This document shows, one piece after another, positions 10,011 through 18,523 of a DNA stretch of 64,000 nucleotides; the stretch's first letter is position 1, and each line of letters opens with the position of its first letter. This DNA is from Mycobacterium sp. Root135 (GTDB taxonomy: Bacteria; Actinomycetota; Actinomycetes; Mycobacteriales; Mycobacteriaceae). The DNA lies in assembly GCF_001426545.1 (NCBI RefSeq), contig NZ_LMEZ01000006.1:602220-666219 (forward strand). The letters run 5' to 3'. The translations under genes were made by a program, and so were the position numbers. The notes under the pieces were generated by a model, which was given only the letters and a program-made list of their open reading frames with translations, was not told the DNA's origin and made no database searches.

Positions 10011-10421
10011 TTAGGTGCGCGGGTTCTCCTTGACGGTGACGACGGGACATGGCGCGTCGACCAGGATGTCGCGGGCGTGGCTGCCGATGAAAACCTTGAG
10101 TGTCGCGCTTCGGTTCTGGAGACCTATGACGACGAGGTCCGCGTCGACTTCCTCGGCCAGCGTGATCACCTTGTGCGCAGGATCGTCTGTCTCCATGCAG
10201 ATTTCGTGACCAATTGCAGTGGAACGCAGCCTTTCGGCGACTTCCACCCCGAGCGCCGGCGATACGTAGCGAGGTCCACCGGGAATGTCGGTTCCCGGGC
10301 CGAGGACGACGTGCAACGTGACGCCCTCTGCGCGTGGCTGCATCGCGATGGTGTTCAAGGTCCAGTCCAACGCGGCGCGACTCTCGGGACGCTCGTTGAC
10401 CAGAACGACGTATGTGCCCAT
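10011..10421 (-). CDS. Universal stress protein (UspA family)
   Basis: 136-residue single-domain Usp. The C-terminal nucleotide-binding stretch reads DLVVIGLQNRSATLKVFIG, then SHARDILVDAPCPVVTV, close to the G-2x-G-9x-G(S/T) pattern. The start is MGTYVVLVNE at 10421, with AGGAGA 9 nt upstream; longer in-frame extensions lack a ribosome site. It lies 11 bp after the transporter gene, so it is probably cotranscribed. Usp domains often accompany transporters and modulate them through ATP binding; that role here is inference. Confidence 0.88.
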   Translation of the reverse strand: MGTYVVLVNERPESRAALDWTLNTIAMQPRAEGVTLHVVLGPGTDIPGGPRYVSPALGVEVAERLRSTAIGHEICMETDDPAHKVITLAEEVDADLVVIGLQNRSATLKVFIGSHARDILVDAPCPVVTVKENPRT

Positions 10422-10432
10422 GTTCGTGTCTC

Positions 10433-11878
10433 CTAGATTGGGAAGGCAGTGGTGAGAGCTCCGACGGCGAGCATGACCAAACCGACCACGCACGCGCGCC
10501 AGATCGCCTTGCGCATGTGGTCGCCGAGTTCGACTTTGGCCAAACCCACCAGCAACAGGAACGAGGCGACTAACGGACTAGACGTGTGCAGAGGTTGCCC
10601 GATGATTCCGGCGCGAGCCATCTCCTCGGCGGTGATGCCATAGTGCGACGCCGCTTTCGTGAGTACCGGCAGCACACCGAAGAAGAATGCGTCGTTGCTC
10701 ATGAAGAACGTCAGCGGCAGACTCAGCACGCCCGCGATGGTGGCCAGGTGCGGCCCGAAGCTCGCGGGGATGACGTCGACGATCCACAACGCCATCGCGT
10801 CGACCATGCCGGTGCCCTTGAGCACGCCGGTCAACACCGACGCCGCGAACACCAGCGCCACGACGGACACCACGCTGGCGGCGTGCGCCTTCAGCTGCTC
10901 GGACTGTTCGGCGACACGGGAGAAGTTCATCACCAGCGCGAGACCCACGCCGACCATGAGGATCAAAGGCGGCTCGACGAGACCCCACACGAGCATCACC
11001 ATGACCGCGGCGGTGAGCGCGAAGTTCAGCCACACCAGCTTCGGTCGAGCGTTGGGTCGGTATAGGTGTTTTGTTGCATCCGAGGGGAACTCGGCGAAGT
11101 CCGATATCTCGTCATGATCCAGGGCGGCCTGGTCCGATTCCGCGTTGGTGGAGGCGACGGGCGTGATCGAGTTCGATCCGGTCGCCACGCCGGCCATCTG
11201 TTGGGACTTGGCACCGAGCGGTTCAACTGCGGCGTCGTCGACATCCCCCTCGTCGAAGACCAATAGCCCCAATCGGTTTCGCTCCCGGCGCCCAAGGAAG
11301 TAGGCGAGCACCAAGACCGCGACGATGCCGGACGCGATCGCAGGAATCATCGGCACGAAGATGTCGATGGGCGAGACGTTCAAGGCGGCGGCCGCCCTGG
11401 CGGTGGAACCGCCCCACGGCACCGTGTTCAGGACGCCGTTTGCCGTAGCCGCCACGACGGTCAACACCACCGGGCTCATCCGCAGCTTGTAGTAGATCGG
11501 CAGGAACGCCGACGTGACGATGATGAACGTCGTCGACCCGTCGCCGTCGAGCGACACGATCGAGGTCAAGAGCGCCGTGCCGACGACTAGGCGCATCGGG
11601 TCGTTCTTGACGAACCGCAGGATCAGACGGATCAACGGATCGAACAACCCAACGTCGATCATGATCCCGAAGAACGTGATCGCGAAGAACAGCAGCGCAG
11701 CGGTCGGCGCCAGTTTGAGCAACGCGTCCATGATCATGTCCGACAGACCGAGGCCCGCACCGGCGAACAAGCCGAAGATGGTGGGCACCAAGATCAGTGC
11801 CGCGACCGGGGTGATTCGCTTGGTCATGATCAGGTACATGAAGACCGTGATCATGGAAAAGCCGAGTATGACGAGCAT
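10433..11878 (-). CDS. CitMHS-family citrate/dicarboxylate:cation symporter
   Basis: 481-residue integral membrane transporter with about 11-12 hydrophobic segments split by a cytoplasmic, acidic loop (residues about 205-270). The VSLDGDGSTTFIIV motif and the late SLPLTFFMSNDAFFFGVLPVL segment mark the CitMHS family (Bacillus CitM/CitH), which imports metal-citrate complexes; the VPWGG segment is also typical. First gene of the catabolic operon, preceded by a strong AGGAGG site 4 nt from the ATG. Given the downstream enzymes, a citrate-like di- or tricarboxylate or a sugar acid may be the true cargo. Confidence 0.88.
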   Translation of the reverse strand: MLVILGFSMITVFMYLIMTKRITPVAALILVPTIFGLFAGAGLGLSDMIMDALLKLAPTAALLFFAITFFGIMIDVGLFDPLIRLILRFVKNDPMRLVVGTALLTSIVSLDGDGSTTFIIVTSAFLPIYYKLRMSPVVLTVVAATANGVLNTVPWGGSTARAAAALNVSPIDIFVPMIPAIASGIVAVLVLAYFLGRRERNRLGLLVFDEGDVDDAAVEPLGAKSQQMAGVATGSNSITPVASTNAESDQAALDHDEISDFAEFPSDATKHLYRPNARPKLVWLNFALTAAVMVMLVWGLVEPPLILMVGVGLALVMNFSRVAEQSEQLKAHAASVVSVVALVFAASVLTGVLKGTGMVDAMALWIVDVIPASFGPHLATIAGVLSLPLTFFMSNDAFFFGVLPVLTKAASHYGITAEEMARAGIIGQPLHTSSPLVASFLLLVGLAKVELGDHMRKAIWRACVVGLVMLAVGALTTAFPI

Positions 11879-11909
11879 CGCTCCTCCTGGAGTTTATGGC
11901 GTACATCAC

Positions 11910-11917
11910 GGTATACC
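11910..11917. promoter_or_regulatory. Candidate GntR/FCD operator, perfect palindrome GGTATACC
   Basis: GGTATACC lies midway in the 86-bp region between the divergent transporter and GntR genes. GntR/FCD regulators such as NanR bind GGTATA-type half-sites, so this is the best operator candidate for control of both directions. No second copy was seen in the same gap. Confidence 0.5.
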
Positions 11918-11964
11918 ATAGAGCATGCAATAGGGAATCCCGCGGCGAATGTTAAAGTGCATGC

Positions 11965-12654
11965 GTGGCACGTGACAACAAAGCCGCTCAGGTCTACGGG
12001 TCCTTACGTGACGAGATCCTCGACGGCGCGCTGCGGCCCGGGGAATCCTTGAGCGTCCTCAAGATCGCAGAACGCTTCGGCGCGTCCCGCACCCCGGTGC
12101 GCGACGCCTTCGTGCGCTTGGAGTCGGAAGGGCTCATCTCACTGGTCGACCGCCAGGGAGCCCGGGTGTCATCGGTCTCGGTCCGTAGCGTCCGCGACCT
12201 CTTCGAAATGCGGACGCTGTTGGAAGCTAAGGCCACTCGGCAGGTCGCCGCAATCGCGCGGGACGACGACCGGGTGCGGCGGGCCTTCGACGAACTTCAC
12301 GACCAGTTCTCAGCAGTCATGCGCGACGGGTCCGCGGACCGCGTCCGCTTCTACGAACTCACCGAGGCGTACGACCAGGCCGTCATCACGTATGCGGCGA
12401 ACGAGTACCTGTCGCGGACGATCGCCGAGCTTCGCCCGCACAGCGCCCGGCTGCGCATCATTGCCCATTCTCCCGAACGCCTCGCCGAGTCACTCGACGA
12501 GCATCTCGTCCTCTGTCGAGCGATCGTCGACGCCGACCCGGACACCGCCGCGGTAGCGTGCGCCGAGCACCTCCTCAATACCGAGAGGACCATCCTCGAC
12601 GCGGTGATGAAGTCAGCGGGACTCGCCGTACACGTGGACCTCGTCACCACCTGA
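11965..12654 (+). CDS. GntR-family transcriptional regulator (FadR/FCD subfamily)
   Basis: 229-residue regulator: winged-helix DNA-binding domain at about 5-70 (VYGSLRDEILDGALRPGESL, then ERFGASRTPVRDAFVRLESEGL) and an all-helical FCD effector domain at about 80-215 (SVRDLFEMRTLLEAKATRQVA, typical His-rich acid-binding pocket elements such as HLL and HD). FCD proteins commonly sense carboxylates that are intermediates of the pathway they control. It is divergent from the ten-gene catabolic operon and is most likely its regulator. GTG start; the upstream ATG at 11961 runs into a stop at once. Confidence 0.9.
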   Translation: MARDNKAAQVYGSLRDEILDGALRPGESLSVLKIAERFGASRTPVRDAFVRLESEGLISLVDRQGARVSSVSVRSVRDLFEMRTLLEAKATRQVAAIARDDDRVRRAFDELHDQFSAVMRDGSADRVRFYELTEAYDQAVITYAANEYLSRTIAELRPHSARLRIIAHSPERLAESLDEHLVLCRAIVDADPDTAAVACAEHLLNTERTILDAVMKSAGLAVHVDLVTT

Positions 12655-12702
12655 CTTCGCTCGCTGGGCAATCGATTCCACTGTCGACAGCCTTGCCGAG
12701 CA

Positions 12703-12722
12703 GGTCGACGCACGCGTCGACC
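12703..12722. terminator. GC-rich dyad between convergent genes
   Basis: Perfect 9-bp arms GGTCGACGC / GCGTCGACC separated by 2 nt, in the 106-bp gap where the GntR gene (+) and the HNH gene (-) converge. No U-tract follows, so it would be an I-shaped mycobacterial-type terminator at best. Confidence 0.35.
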
Positions 12723-12760
12723 GCGCCCGGATCACACACCGGGAACGATGGCTCAGACCG

Positions 12761-14071
12761 CTAGTTGGCCGGCAGTGGCGGCTGAGGTTCGAATGGTGTG
12801 TACCACCACCATTCGGCGCGTTCCCCCAACGGGCCGCGGCACGGTTTCACCGATGGGCGGGGTTGGGTTGGTGGCCGCGCGAGTGAACCCGGGTTGAGGG
12901 TGTTGCCGTCGGCGTCGGTCACGACCAGGTGCCCGGCGGGCCCGGTGATGGTGATGCCACCACTGTGATGCAGGCGGTGATGGAACGGACACAGCAGCAC
13001 CAAGTTGTCGAGCTCAGTAGCTCCGCCGTCCTCCCAATGCTTGATGTGGTGGGCGTGTAATCCGCGGGTGGCCCCGCAGCCGGGGACGGCGCAGCAGCGG
13101 TCGCGGTGTTCGAGGGCTCGGCGAAGGCGGCGGCTGATCTGGCGGGTCGCCCGCCCGGAGCCGATGACCTGACCGTGGCGTTCCAACCAGATCTCGCAGT
13201 CCGCCTCACACATCAAATACCGGCGGTCCTCCTCGGACAAGAACGACCCCAAATGCACAGCGGCGTTTCGGCTTTCGACGTCCAGATGCACGACCACGGT
13301 GGTGTGCTGACCATGCGGCCGACGTGCCACATCGGCGTCCCACCCGGCCTCCACCACACTCATCAACGCATCCGCGGCGTTCGGGAACGGCGGTACCTGC
13401 ACCGACGGGCCCTCGGGATTCTCACCGTGCCGAGCCCCGCCGTAGACCTCGCTGGCTTCGATATCGCTGGCGATATCAGTCTCGCCCGCGTCGCCGCGGT
13501 CGCGCTTCCACTCCGCCACCAACGCGTCCCGATGAGACTCCAGCGCGGCGTCGAACTTCGCGGCCTCGAGCTTCGGCAGCGTGATCCGGTAGGTGGTGTG
13601 GGTCTCGCCGACGGTCTTGCGGACCGACCGCTCCGGCTCGGGCTTCTGGTCCGGTTTGGGACGGGGCTCCAGCTTGATCGCCATCCGCAGCTGGGTCACC
13701 GTGGCCACCGACGCCAACTGGGCGTAGTGCTCGTCGGACCCCGCCCCGGCCCGCTCGGCAATCACCGCCACCTGATCCAACGACAGCTGGCCCTCGCGCA
13801 TCATCGCCGCGCACCGCGGGAACTCGTCAAGACGGCGGGCGGCGGTCACGATCGTCTCCGCATTGTGCGGGGACACACCCAGCTTCCAGACCACCAACGC
13901 CGGCACCGACCGGCAGCCGGTCGCACCCCAGATCCCGTCACCCTCGATCTCCGCAGCGATCTCCACCAACCGGCTGTCGATCGCATTGCGCTGCCCCGCC
14001 AACTCCTCCATCTCGGAGAACAACACGTCCAAGCGCTCCTTCGAGCTCAAAGACGCTGTCGCCGTGGACAT
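12761..14071 (-). CDS. DUF222 / HNH endonuclease protein (13E12 repeat family)
   Basis: 436-residue protein of the family abundant in mycobacteria (M. tuberculosis REP13E12). Residues about 10-330 form the DUF222 domain (GIWGATGCRSVPALVVWKLG; LSLDQVAVIAERA). The C-terminal HNH nuclease at about 345-395 reads CAVPGCGATRGLHAHHIKHW followed by GGATELDNLVLLCPFHHRLHH, with a CxxC-type zinc site and HH catalytic pair. In M. tuberculosis these elements carry phage attachment sites and are recombinogenic; here the copy looks intact and monocistronic. Biological role is unknown. Confidence 0.9.
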   Translation of the reverse strand: MSTATASLSSKERLDVLFSEMEELAGQRNAIDSRLVEIAAEIEGDGIWGATGCRSVPALVVWKLGVSPHNAETIVTAARRLDEFPRCAAMMREGQLSLDQVAVIAERAGAGSDEHYAQLASVATVTQLRMAIKLEPRPKPDQKPEPERSVRKTVGETHTTYRITLPKLEAAKFDAALESHRDALVAEWKRDRGDAGETDIASDIEASEVYGGARHGENPEGPSVQVPPFPNAADALMSVVEAGWDADVARRPHGQHTTVVVHLDVESRNAAVHLGSFLSEEDRRYLMCEADCEIWLERHGQVIGSGRATRQISRRLRRALEHRDRCCAVPGCGATRGLHAHHIKHWEDGGATELDNLVLLCPFHHRLHHSGGITITGPAGHLVVTDADGNTLNPGSLARPPTQPRPSVKPCRGPLGERAEWWWYTPFEPQPPLPAN

Positions 14072-14102
14072 ACCACCATCATAGGAGCGGGGTCCGACAA
14101 GA

Positions 14103-14126
14103 ATCTGGCGCGCAAGCGCGCCAGAT
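14103..14126 (-). terminator. Hairpin downstream of the CtaG gene
   Basis: Perfect 10-bp arms ATCTGGCGCG / CGCGCCAGAT with a 4-nt loop, 5 nt beyond the stop at 14132. On the minus strand it is followed by TCTTGTC, a weak T-rich tail. Likely intrinsic terminator of the ctaG transcript. Confidence 0.6.
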
Positions 14127-14131
14127 GGACG

Positions 14132-16138
14132 CTAGCGCTCTTCGAGCTTGGACAGCTTCGCGAGCATGTTGTTGTACGCGGCAAGGTCGGCGTCGTCGTC
14201 GCGGTCGGCGGCACGGTCCAACCGCACGGCCGTCCGTTGATCGCTGCGACGCCACTGGATGAACAGCGCGATGAGCACGAGAACCAGCGGGACTTCGCCT
14301 GCCGACCAAGCGATTCCACCGCCGAGCCGTTGATCGGCCAGCAGGTCGGTGTGCCAGGGCAGCTGCAAGGACTTGTAGAAGTCGCCGGCGAGCACGGCCT
14401 TGGTACCCATCAGCACGACACCGAAGAACGCGTGCAGCGGAAGCGATGCGAACACCACCGCCAGCTTCGCGATGGGCGGGATCGGCCTCGGTGTCGGGTC
14501 GACACCGATCACCACCCAATAGAACAGATAACCCGTCAGCAGGAAATGCAGGTTCATGGCGACGTGGGCGGCGTGGCTGGTGACCGCCACGTCGAAGATG
14601 CCGCCGAAGTAGAGACCGTAGAAGCCCGAGACGAAGATGATCGTGGCGACGATGGGGTTGGTCAACAACCGTGACACCCGACTGTGCAACGCCGCCAACA
14701 GCCATTCACGGGGGCCGGGTGGATCGTCGCCGCGCGACGCGGGCAGTGCCCGCAGCGCCAGGGTCACGGGCGCGCCCAACACCAGCAGCACCGGCACCAA
14801 CATCGACAGCAGCATGTGCGCGGCCATGTGCATGCTGAACATCGCGGGCATGTAGCGGCCGATGCCGGACGACGAGGCGAACAGCAGCACCGCGCAGCCA
14901 CACAGCCAGGCGACGATCCGCCCGGTCGGCCAGGCGTCACCGCGCTTGCGCAGCCGCCACACCCCGGCCAGGTACAGGCCGGCGAACACGATCGCCGCCG
15001 TCCCCAGGATCAGGTCGAAGCGCCAGTCGAACAGGATCCGCGCGACGGTGGGTGGGCCCGCGAGGTCGTAGCCGATCTCCACCGCCGTCACCGACGGGTT
15101 GAAGATCGCCGGCGGAGGCGGCGGGGTGCGGCCCAGTGCGACGGCGATGCCGAACGTCACGCCGAAGACCCCGGCCTCGATCAACGACAGCCGGATCAGG
15201 GCACCACGCGCGTTCGCATCGGTGCGCAACGCCGCGACGCCGCGCCGACGTTGCTGCCACCCGAGCACGCCGAGGACGATCAGCGCCGTGGCCTTGCCGA
15301 CCAGCAGCCAGCCGTAGTTGGTGTGAAAGAGGTCCTCGAAGCGGACGCGCACCAGCGCGTTGACCACCCCGGAGACCGCCATCGCGACGAAGCACCACAG
15401 CGCGACGACGGAGAACCGGCGGGCGGCGAGGTCGGCGTGTTCACCGCCACGAAGGGCATGCGCCAGCAACGCCATCAGACCGCCCGCCCAAAGGGCACCC
15501 GCAACCAGGTGTACGAACAGGCTGTTGGTGCCGAGATCGTGAGACCCACCCGCCGAGGAGTGTCCCGTCAGCACCAGCGGCAGCAGGGTGACCAGCGAGC
15601 CAGCCACCAGCAGCGGGGTCCACGACCAGCGGAGCACCGGGATGCTGAGCACCGTCACGACCGCGGCGAACAGTGCGGTCCACCGCCAGGCCCCCGCCAC
15701 GTCGACCAGGCTCGCCACCGACCAGATCGCCGAGAGATCCATGCGGCTGGTGAGCGGTTGACCGGTGACGTCGGAGACGGTCAACGGGACGAGCATGGCC
15801 GCGCACACGGTCCAGACACCCGAGGCGAAGGTCCCCGTTCGCAGCGCGCGATACCCCGCCGCGTCGAGCACGCCGTTGCGCTGCGGCGGGACCAGGAAGG
15901 CGGCGAGCAGGAACGACCCCACCGCGACGACGGCGGCGATCTCCCCCGCCGCTCTGACGAACGGCAGTCCGTAGTTGGTCACGGGGCCGGGATCGGGCAG
16001 GCCGGTCGCGGTCAACGCATCCGCCAGCGACAGCGCGGCGATGGCGGCGGCGGTCGCGCCGGCCAGCAGACCGACACCAAAGAGGATCGGCCACACTGCG
16101 CTGGTGCGGGTCTGCGCCCGCGCCGTCGTGGTGGTCAT
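14132..16138 (-). CDS. CopD-CtaG fusion: copper-handling / cytochrome c oxidase assembly membrane protein
   Basis: 668-residue polytopic membrane protein. The N-terminal half (about 1-340) contains a CopD-type copper-resistance domain (HLVAGALWAGGLMALLAHALRGG); the C-terminal half (about 390-640) is a caa3_CtaG domain (FSMHMAAHMLLSMLVPVLLV; VAMNLHFLLTGYLFYW; LHAFFGVVLMG) with conserved membrane histidines expected to handle Cu for Cu(B) insertion into cytochrome oxidase. This fused architecture is standard in actinobacteria (e.g. Rv0102-type). It lies 45 bp downstream of plsB on the same strand. Ends before a hairpin terminator. Confidence 0.88.
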   Translation of the reverse strand: MTTTTARAQTRTSAVWPILFGVGLLAGATAAAIAALSLADALTATGLPDPGPVTNYGLPFVRAAGEIAAVVAVGSFLLAAFLVPPQRNGVLDAAGYRALRTGTFASGVWTVCAAMLVPLTVSDVTGQPLTSRMDLSAIWSVASLVDVAGAWRWTALFAAVVTVLSIPVLRWSWTPLLVAGSLVTLLPLVLTGHSSAGGSHDLGTNSLFVHLVAGALWAGGLMALLAHALRGGEHADLAARRFSVVALWCFVAMAVSGVVNALVRVRFEDLFHTNYGWLLVGKATALIVLGVLGWQQRRRGVAALRTDANARGALIRLSLIEAGVFGVTFGIAVALGRTPPPPPAIFNPSVTAVEIGYDLAGPPTVARILFDWRFDLILGTAAIVFAGLYLAGVWRLRKRGDAWPTGRIVAWLCGCAVLLFASSSGIGRYMPAMFSMHMAAHMLLSMLVPVLLVLGAPVTLALRALPASRGDDPPGPREWLLAALHSRVSRLLTNPIVATIIFVSGFYGLYFGGIFDVAVTSHAAHVAMNLHFLLTGYLFYWVVIGVDPTPRPIPPIAKLAVVFASLPLHAFFGVVLMGTKAVLAGDFYKSLQLPWHTDLLADQRLGGGIAWSAGEVPLVLVLIALFIQWRRSDQRTAVRLDRAADRDDDADLAAYNNMLAKLSKLEER

Positions 16139-16183
16139 GCCTCCAGGGTATGGCGCGTCGCCGACTTCGCTAAAACGCTGCCG

Positions 16184-18523
16184 TCAGCCGTTCTCCTTGC
16201 GCATGGCCAACTCGCGGAGGAAGAACTGGTCTCGGGAGAACTTCTCGACCTTGCTCATGTCCCCGAGGATGTCGCGCAGTTCCGCCAGGAACGCCGCGCG
16301 ACGCTCCTCGAGGTCGGCGGCCGGCTTCAGCAGGTTCTGGTCGGCGATCACTTGTCGCGCGGTGGCGAACAGAAGCGCCGACACCGACTCGTTGCTGCGG
16401 ACCCGCGTCTGCGCGATGTACTGACCACCGACGCCGAGGGCAAGGGCGGTGAGGTCCTTCTCGCCGATCTCCGGGGGTGTGCCCCGAAGGACGTCGGCGA
16501 CGATCTCGTACGCCTCGATGAAGGGCCGAAGTATCGCGCCCGCCACCAGTGGCCGTTTCGCCCGCAGGATCGCGTCGATCTCGTCACCGCCCGCGGCGAC
16601 GTGTCGTTCCCAATCCTCGTGCCACGACATCTCCTCGGCGATGTGCTCGCGGAACGCGGCGGAGTCGGCGAAGTAGAACTCGAACTTCAACAGGTCGCGC
16701 AGTCGCATCGCCTGCTTCCAAAACGCCTCGACGCGGTCCCCTTGCGCGCGGGCGGCGTGCACCAGCGACAGTTCGACGATCGAGGTCTCGAGGAACGCGT
16801 GGATCAGGGTGTTGCGGTAGAACGCGGCCTGATGTTCGTCCTCCGGAGCGATGCGCCACACCGGCTCCCGGCCACCGTCGACCCGGGTCACCGGGTGCCC
16901 ACCGGATAGCGCGTCGACGGCTGCCCGCACGCCGTCGGTGGTGCGCAGTCGCAGCGCGCTGTTGGTCATCGGAGTCTTGGTGCGCTCGAGGTAGTCCAGC
17001 GAATCTTGCATCGTGTGATGCAGCTGGTCCAGCGTCAGGGCCACCCCGCTGGTGGTGAGCAACAGGGCAGACACCAATCCCGTTGCGTTGACCGGTGTTA
17101 CGCGCAGGATGCGCCATGCGACCTCGAAGGCCATCTTCTGCATGGCCAGACGTTTGGCGGCCTCGTCGGTGGTCATCGGCCCGTGCGGCTCGCCGAGGTA
17201 CTTCGCCATCGAGACCGCCTCGGGGAAGCGGACGTAGATCTTGCCGTAGTTGCGGTCGCCCTGAGCCTTGATGAAGTTGTACAGCCAGGACACCCCCTCG
17301 GGGGTCTTCTCGCCGCCGCGGGCGTAGTCGGCGTATTCCGCCGTCTCGTGCAACTGGTCGAAGCTGATCGAGACGGGCTGCAGCAGGATGTCGTCGCTGC
17401 GGCCGGCCAGGTAGGCGTCGGCGACGTACGCGAGCAGACCCAGCTTGGGGGGCAACATCTTTCCGGTACGCGAGCGCGTTCCTTCGATGGCCCAGCTCAG
17501 GTTGAAGCGCTTTTCGACGATGTAGCCGACGAACTCCTTGAGCACGTACTTGTAGGTGGGGTCGTCGAGTTTGCGGCGAATGAAGATGGCACCAGAACGG
17601 CGCATGAGCGGACCCATGAAGCCGAACGACAGATTGATGCCGGCGAAGGTGTGTACGGGCGGCAGCCGGTTTTCCTGCATCGCGACCGGCACGATCACAC
17701 CGTCGAGATAGGACCGGTGCGAGAACAGCAGCACGGCCGGATGTCGTTCGAGCGCACCGCGCATCGACTCGACCTCGGCGCTGTCGTAGTCGATGTTCGG
17801 GTCGAAGCCCCTGCTGAAGACCGCCCGACCGAGTGACGGGATCAGGTCGACGGAGAACCGACTCCACCCCGTCGACAGTTCGTCGAGCATGTCGCCGGCG
17901 GACTCCAACGTGGCTCCGGGGATCTTCTTCAGACCCTCACGGAATCGGTTGGAGGACAGGATCTCCGGCTTGATCAGGCGGGGTGACTTGTATTCCGGGC
18001 CGAGCAGCCGCAACTCGACGCGGCCGATCGCCAGCTCCGCGCGTCGCACCACGAAGTGGGCGAAGTCGCGGGGGTTCTCCGCGACGGTGGTGTCACTCCA
18101 GTGCTGGCGCAGCTCGGAGACCTTGGCGGGTTCGCCGGCCACTACTCGTGCCCGGGCCGGGTTCTTGTGGAGGATGTTGCGCTGCAACAGCTTCGGTGGT
18201 CGGTAGGTGTCGCGGCCGCTGATGAAGGACACCACCTTCGACCGGGTGGGCAGACCGCCGGGAACCCAGAACACGCGGACGGGAACCACCGAGCGGTCCT
18301 CGTCGACGTCGAGAAGCTCGACCAGTCGGGCGAGGGCGGCCGGTGGCGGGTCGCCGTCAGTCGGAAGTTGCAGAACCTCGATGTTGGAGCCCGGGTGCTC
18401 CTTGCGTTGGTCGGCCAGCCAATCGTCGAGCATCTCGACCTCGGCGGGCGAGTCGACCGCGGCGAGGACCAGCGCGTCCCCGGTCGGAGTGAAGCTGTGC
18501 AGGGCCTCGGCGGTTACCTTCAC
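16184..18523 (-). CDS. plsB: Glycerol-3-phosphate 1-O-acyltransferase PlsB
   Basis: 779-residue membrane-associated acyltransferase that acylates sn-1 of glycerol-3-phosphate, the first step of phospholipid and triacylglycerol synthesis. The four GPAT blocks are visible: HX4D in LLFSHRSYLDGV (H269-D274), SGAIFIRRKLDD, EGTRSRTGKMLPPKLG, and LQPVSISFDQLHE. Length matches mycobacterial PlsB2 (Rv2482c). It begins with a GTG overlapping the plsC stop (GTGA), so the two acyltransferases are translationally coupled. Confidence 0.93.
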   Translation of the reverse strand: MKVTAEALHSFTPTGDALVLAAVDSPAEVEMLDDWLADQRKEHPGSNIEVLQLPTDGDPPPAALARLVELLDVDEDRSVVPVRVFWVPGGLPTRSKVVSFISGRDTYRPPKLLQRNILHKNPARARVVAGEPAKVSELRQHWSDTTVAENPRDFAHFVVRRAELAIGRVELRLLGPEYKSPRLIKPEILSSNRFREGLKKIPGATLESAGDMLDELSTGWSRFSVDLIPSLGRAVFSRGFDPNIDYDSAEVESMRGALERHPAVLLFSHRSYLDGVIVPVAMQENRLPPVHTFAGINLSFGFMGPLMRRSGAIFIRRKLDDPTYKYVLKEFVGYIVEKRFNLSWAIEGTRSRTGKMLPPKLGLLAYVADAYLAGRSDDILLQPVSISFDQLHETAEYADYARGGEKTPEGVSWLYNFIKAQGDRNYGKIYVRFPEAVSMAKYLGEPHGPMTTDEAAKRLAMQKMAFEVAWRILRVTPVNATGLVSALLLTTSGVALTLDQLHHTMQDSLDYLERTKTPMTNSALRLRTTDGVRAAVDALSGGHPVTRVDGGREPVWRIAPEDEHQAAFYRNTLIHAFLETSIVELSLVHAARAQGDRVEAFWKQAMRLRDLLKFEFYFADSAAFREHIAEEMSWHEDWERHVAAGGDEIDAILRAKRPLVAGAILRPFIEAYEIVADVLRGTPPEIGEKDLTALALGVGGQYIAQTRVRSNESVSALLFATARQVIADQNLLKPAADLEERRAAFLAELRDILGDMSKVEKFSRDQFFLRELAMRKENG

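Noticed and set aside
12761..14071. Insertion sequence around the HNH gene
   Set aside because: 13E12-type genes are repeated in mycobacteria but no terminal inverted repeats or target duplication were found around this copy.
13106..16909. Plus-strand frames of over 500 residues opposite the HNH, CtaG and PlsB genes
   Set aside because: The opposite strand carries clear protein families; the plus-strand products are low-complexity and Arg/Gln-rich.
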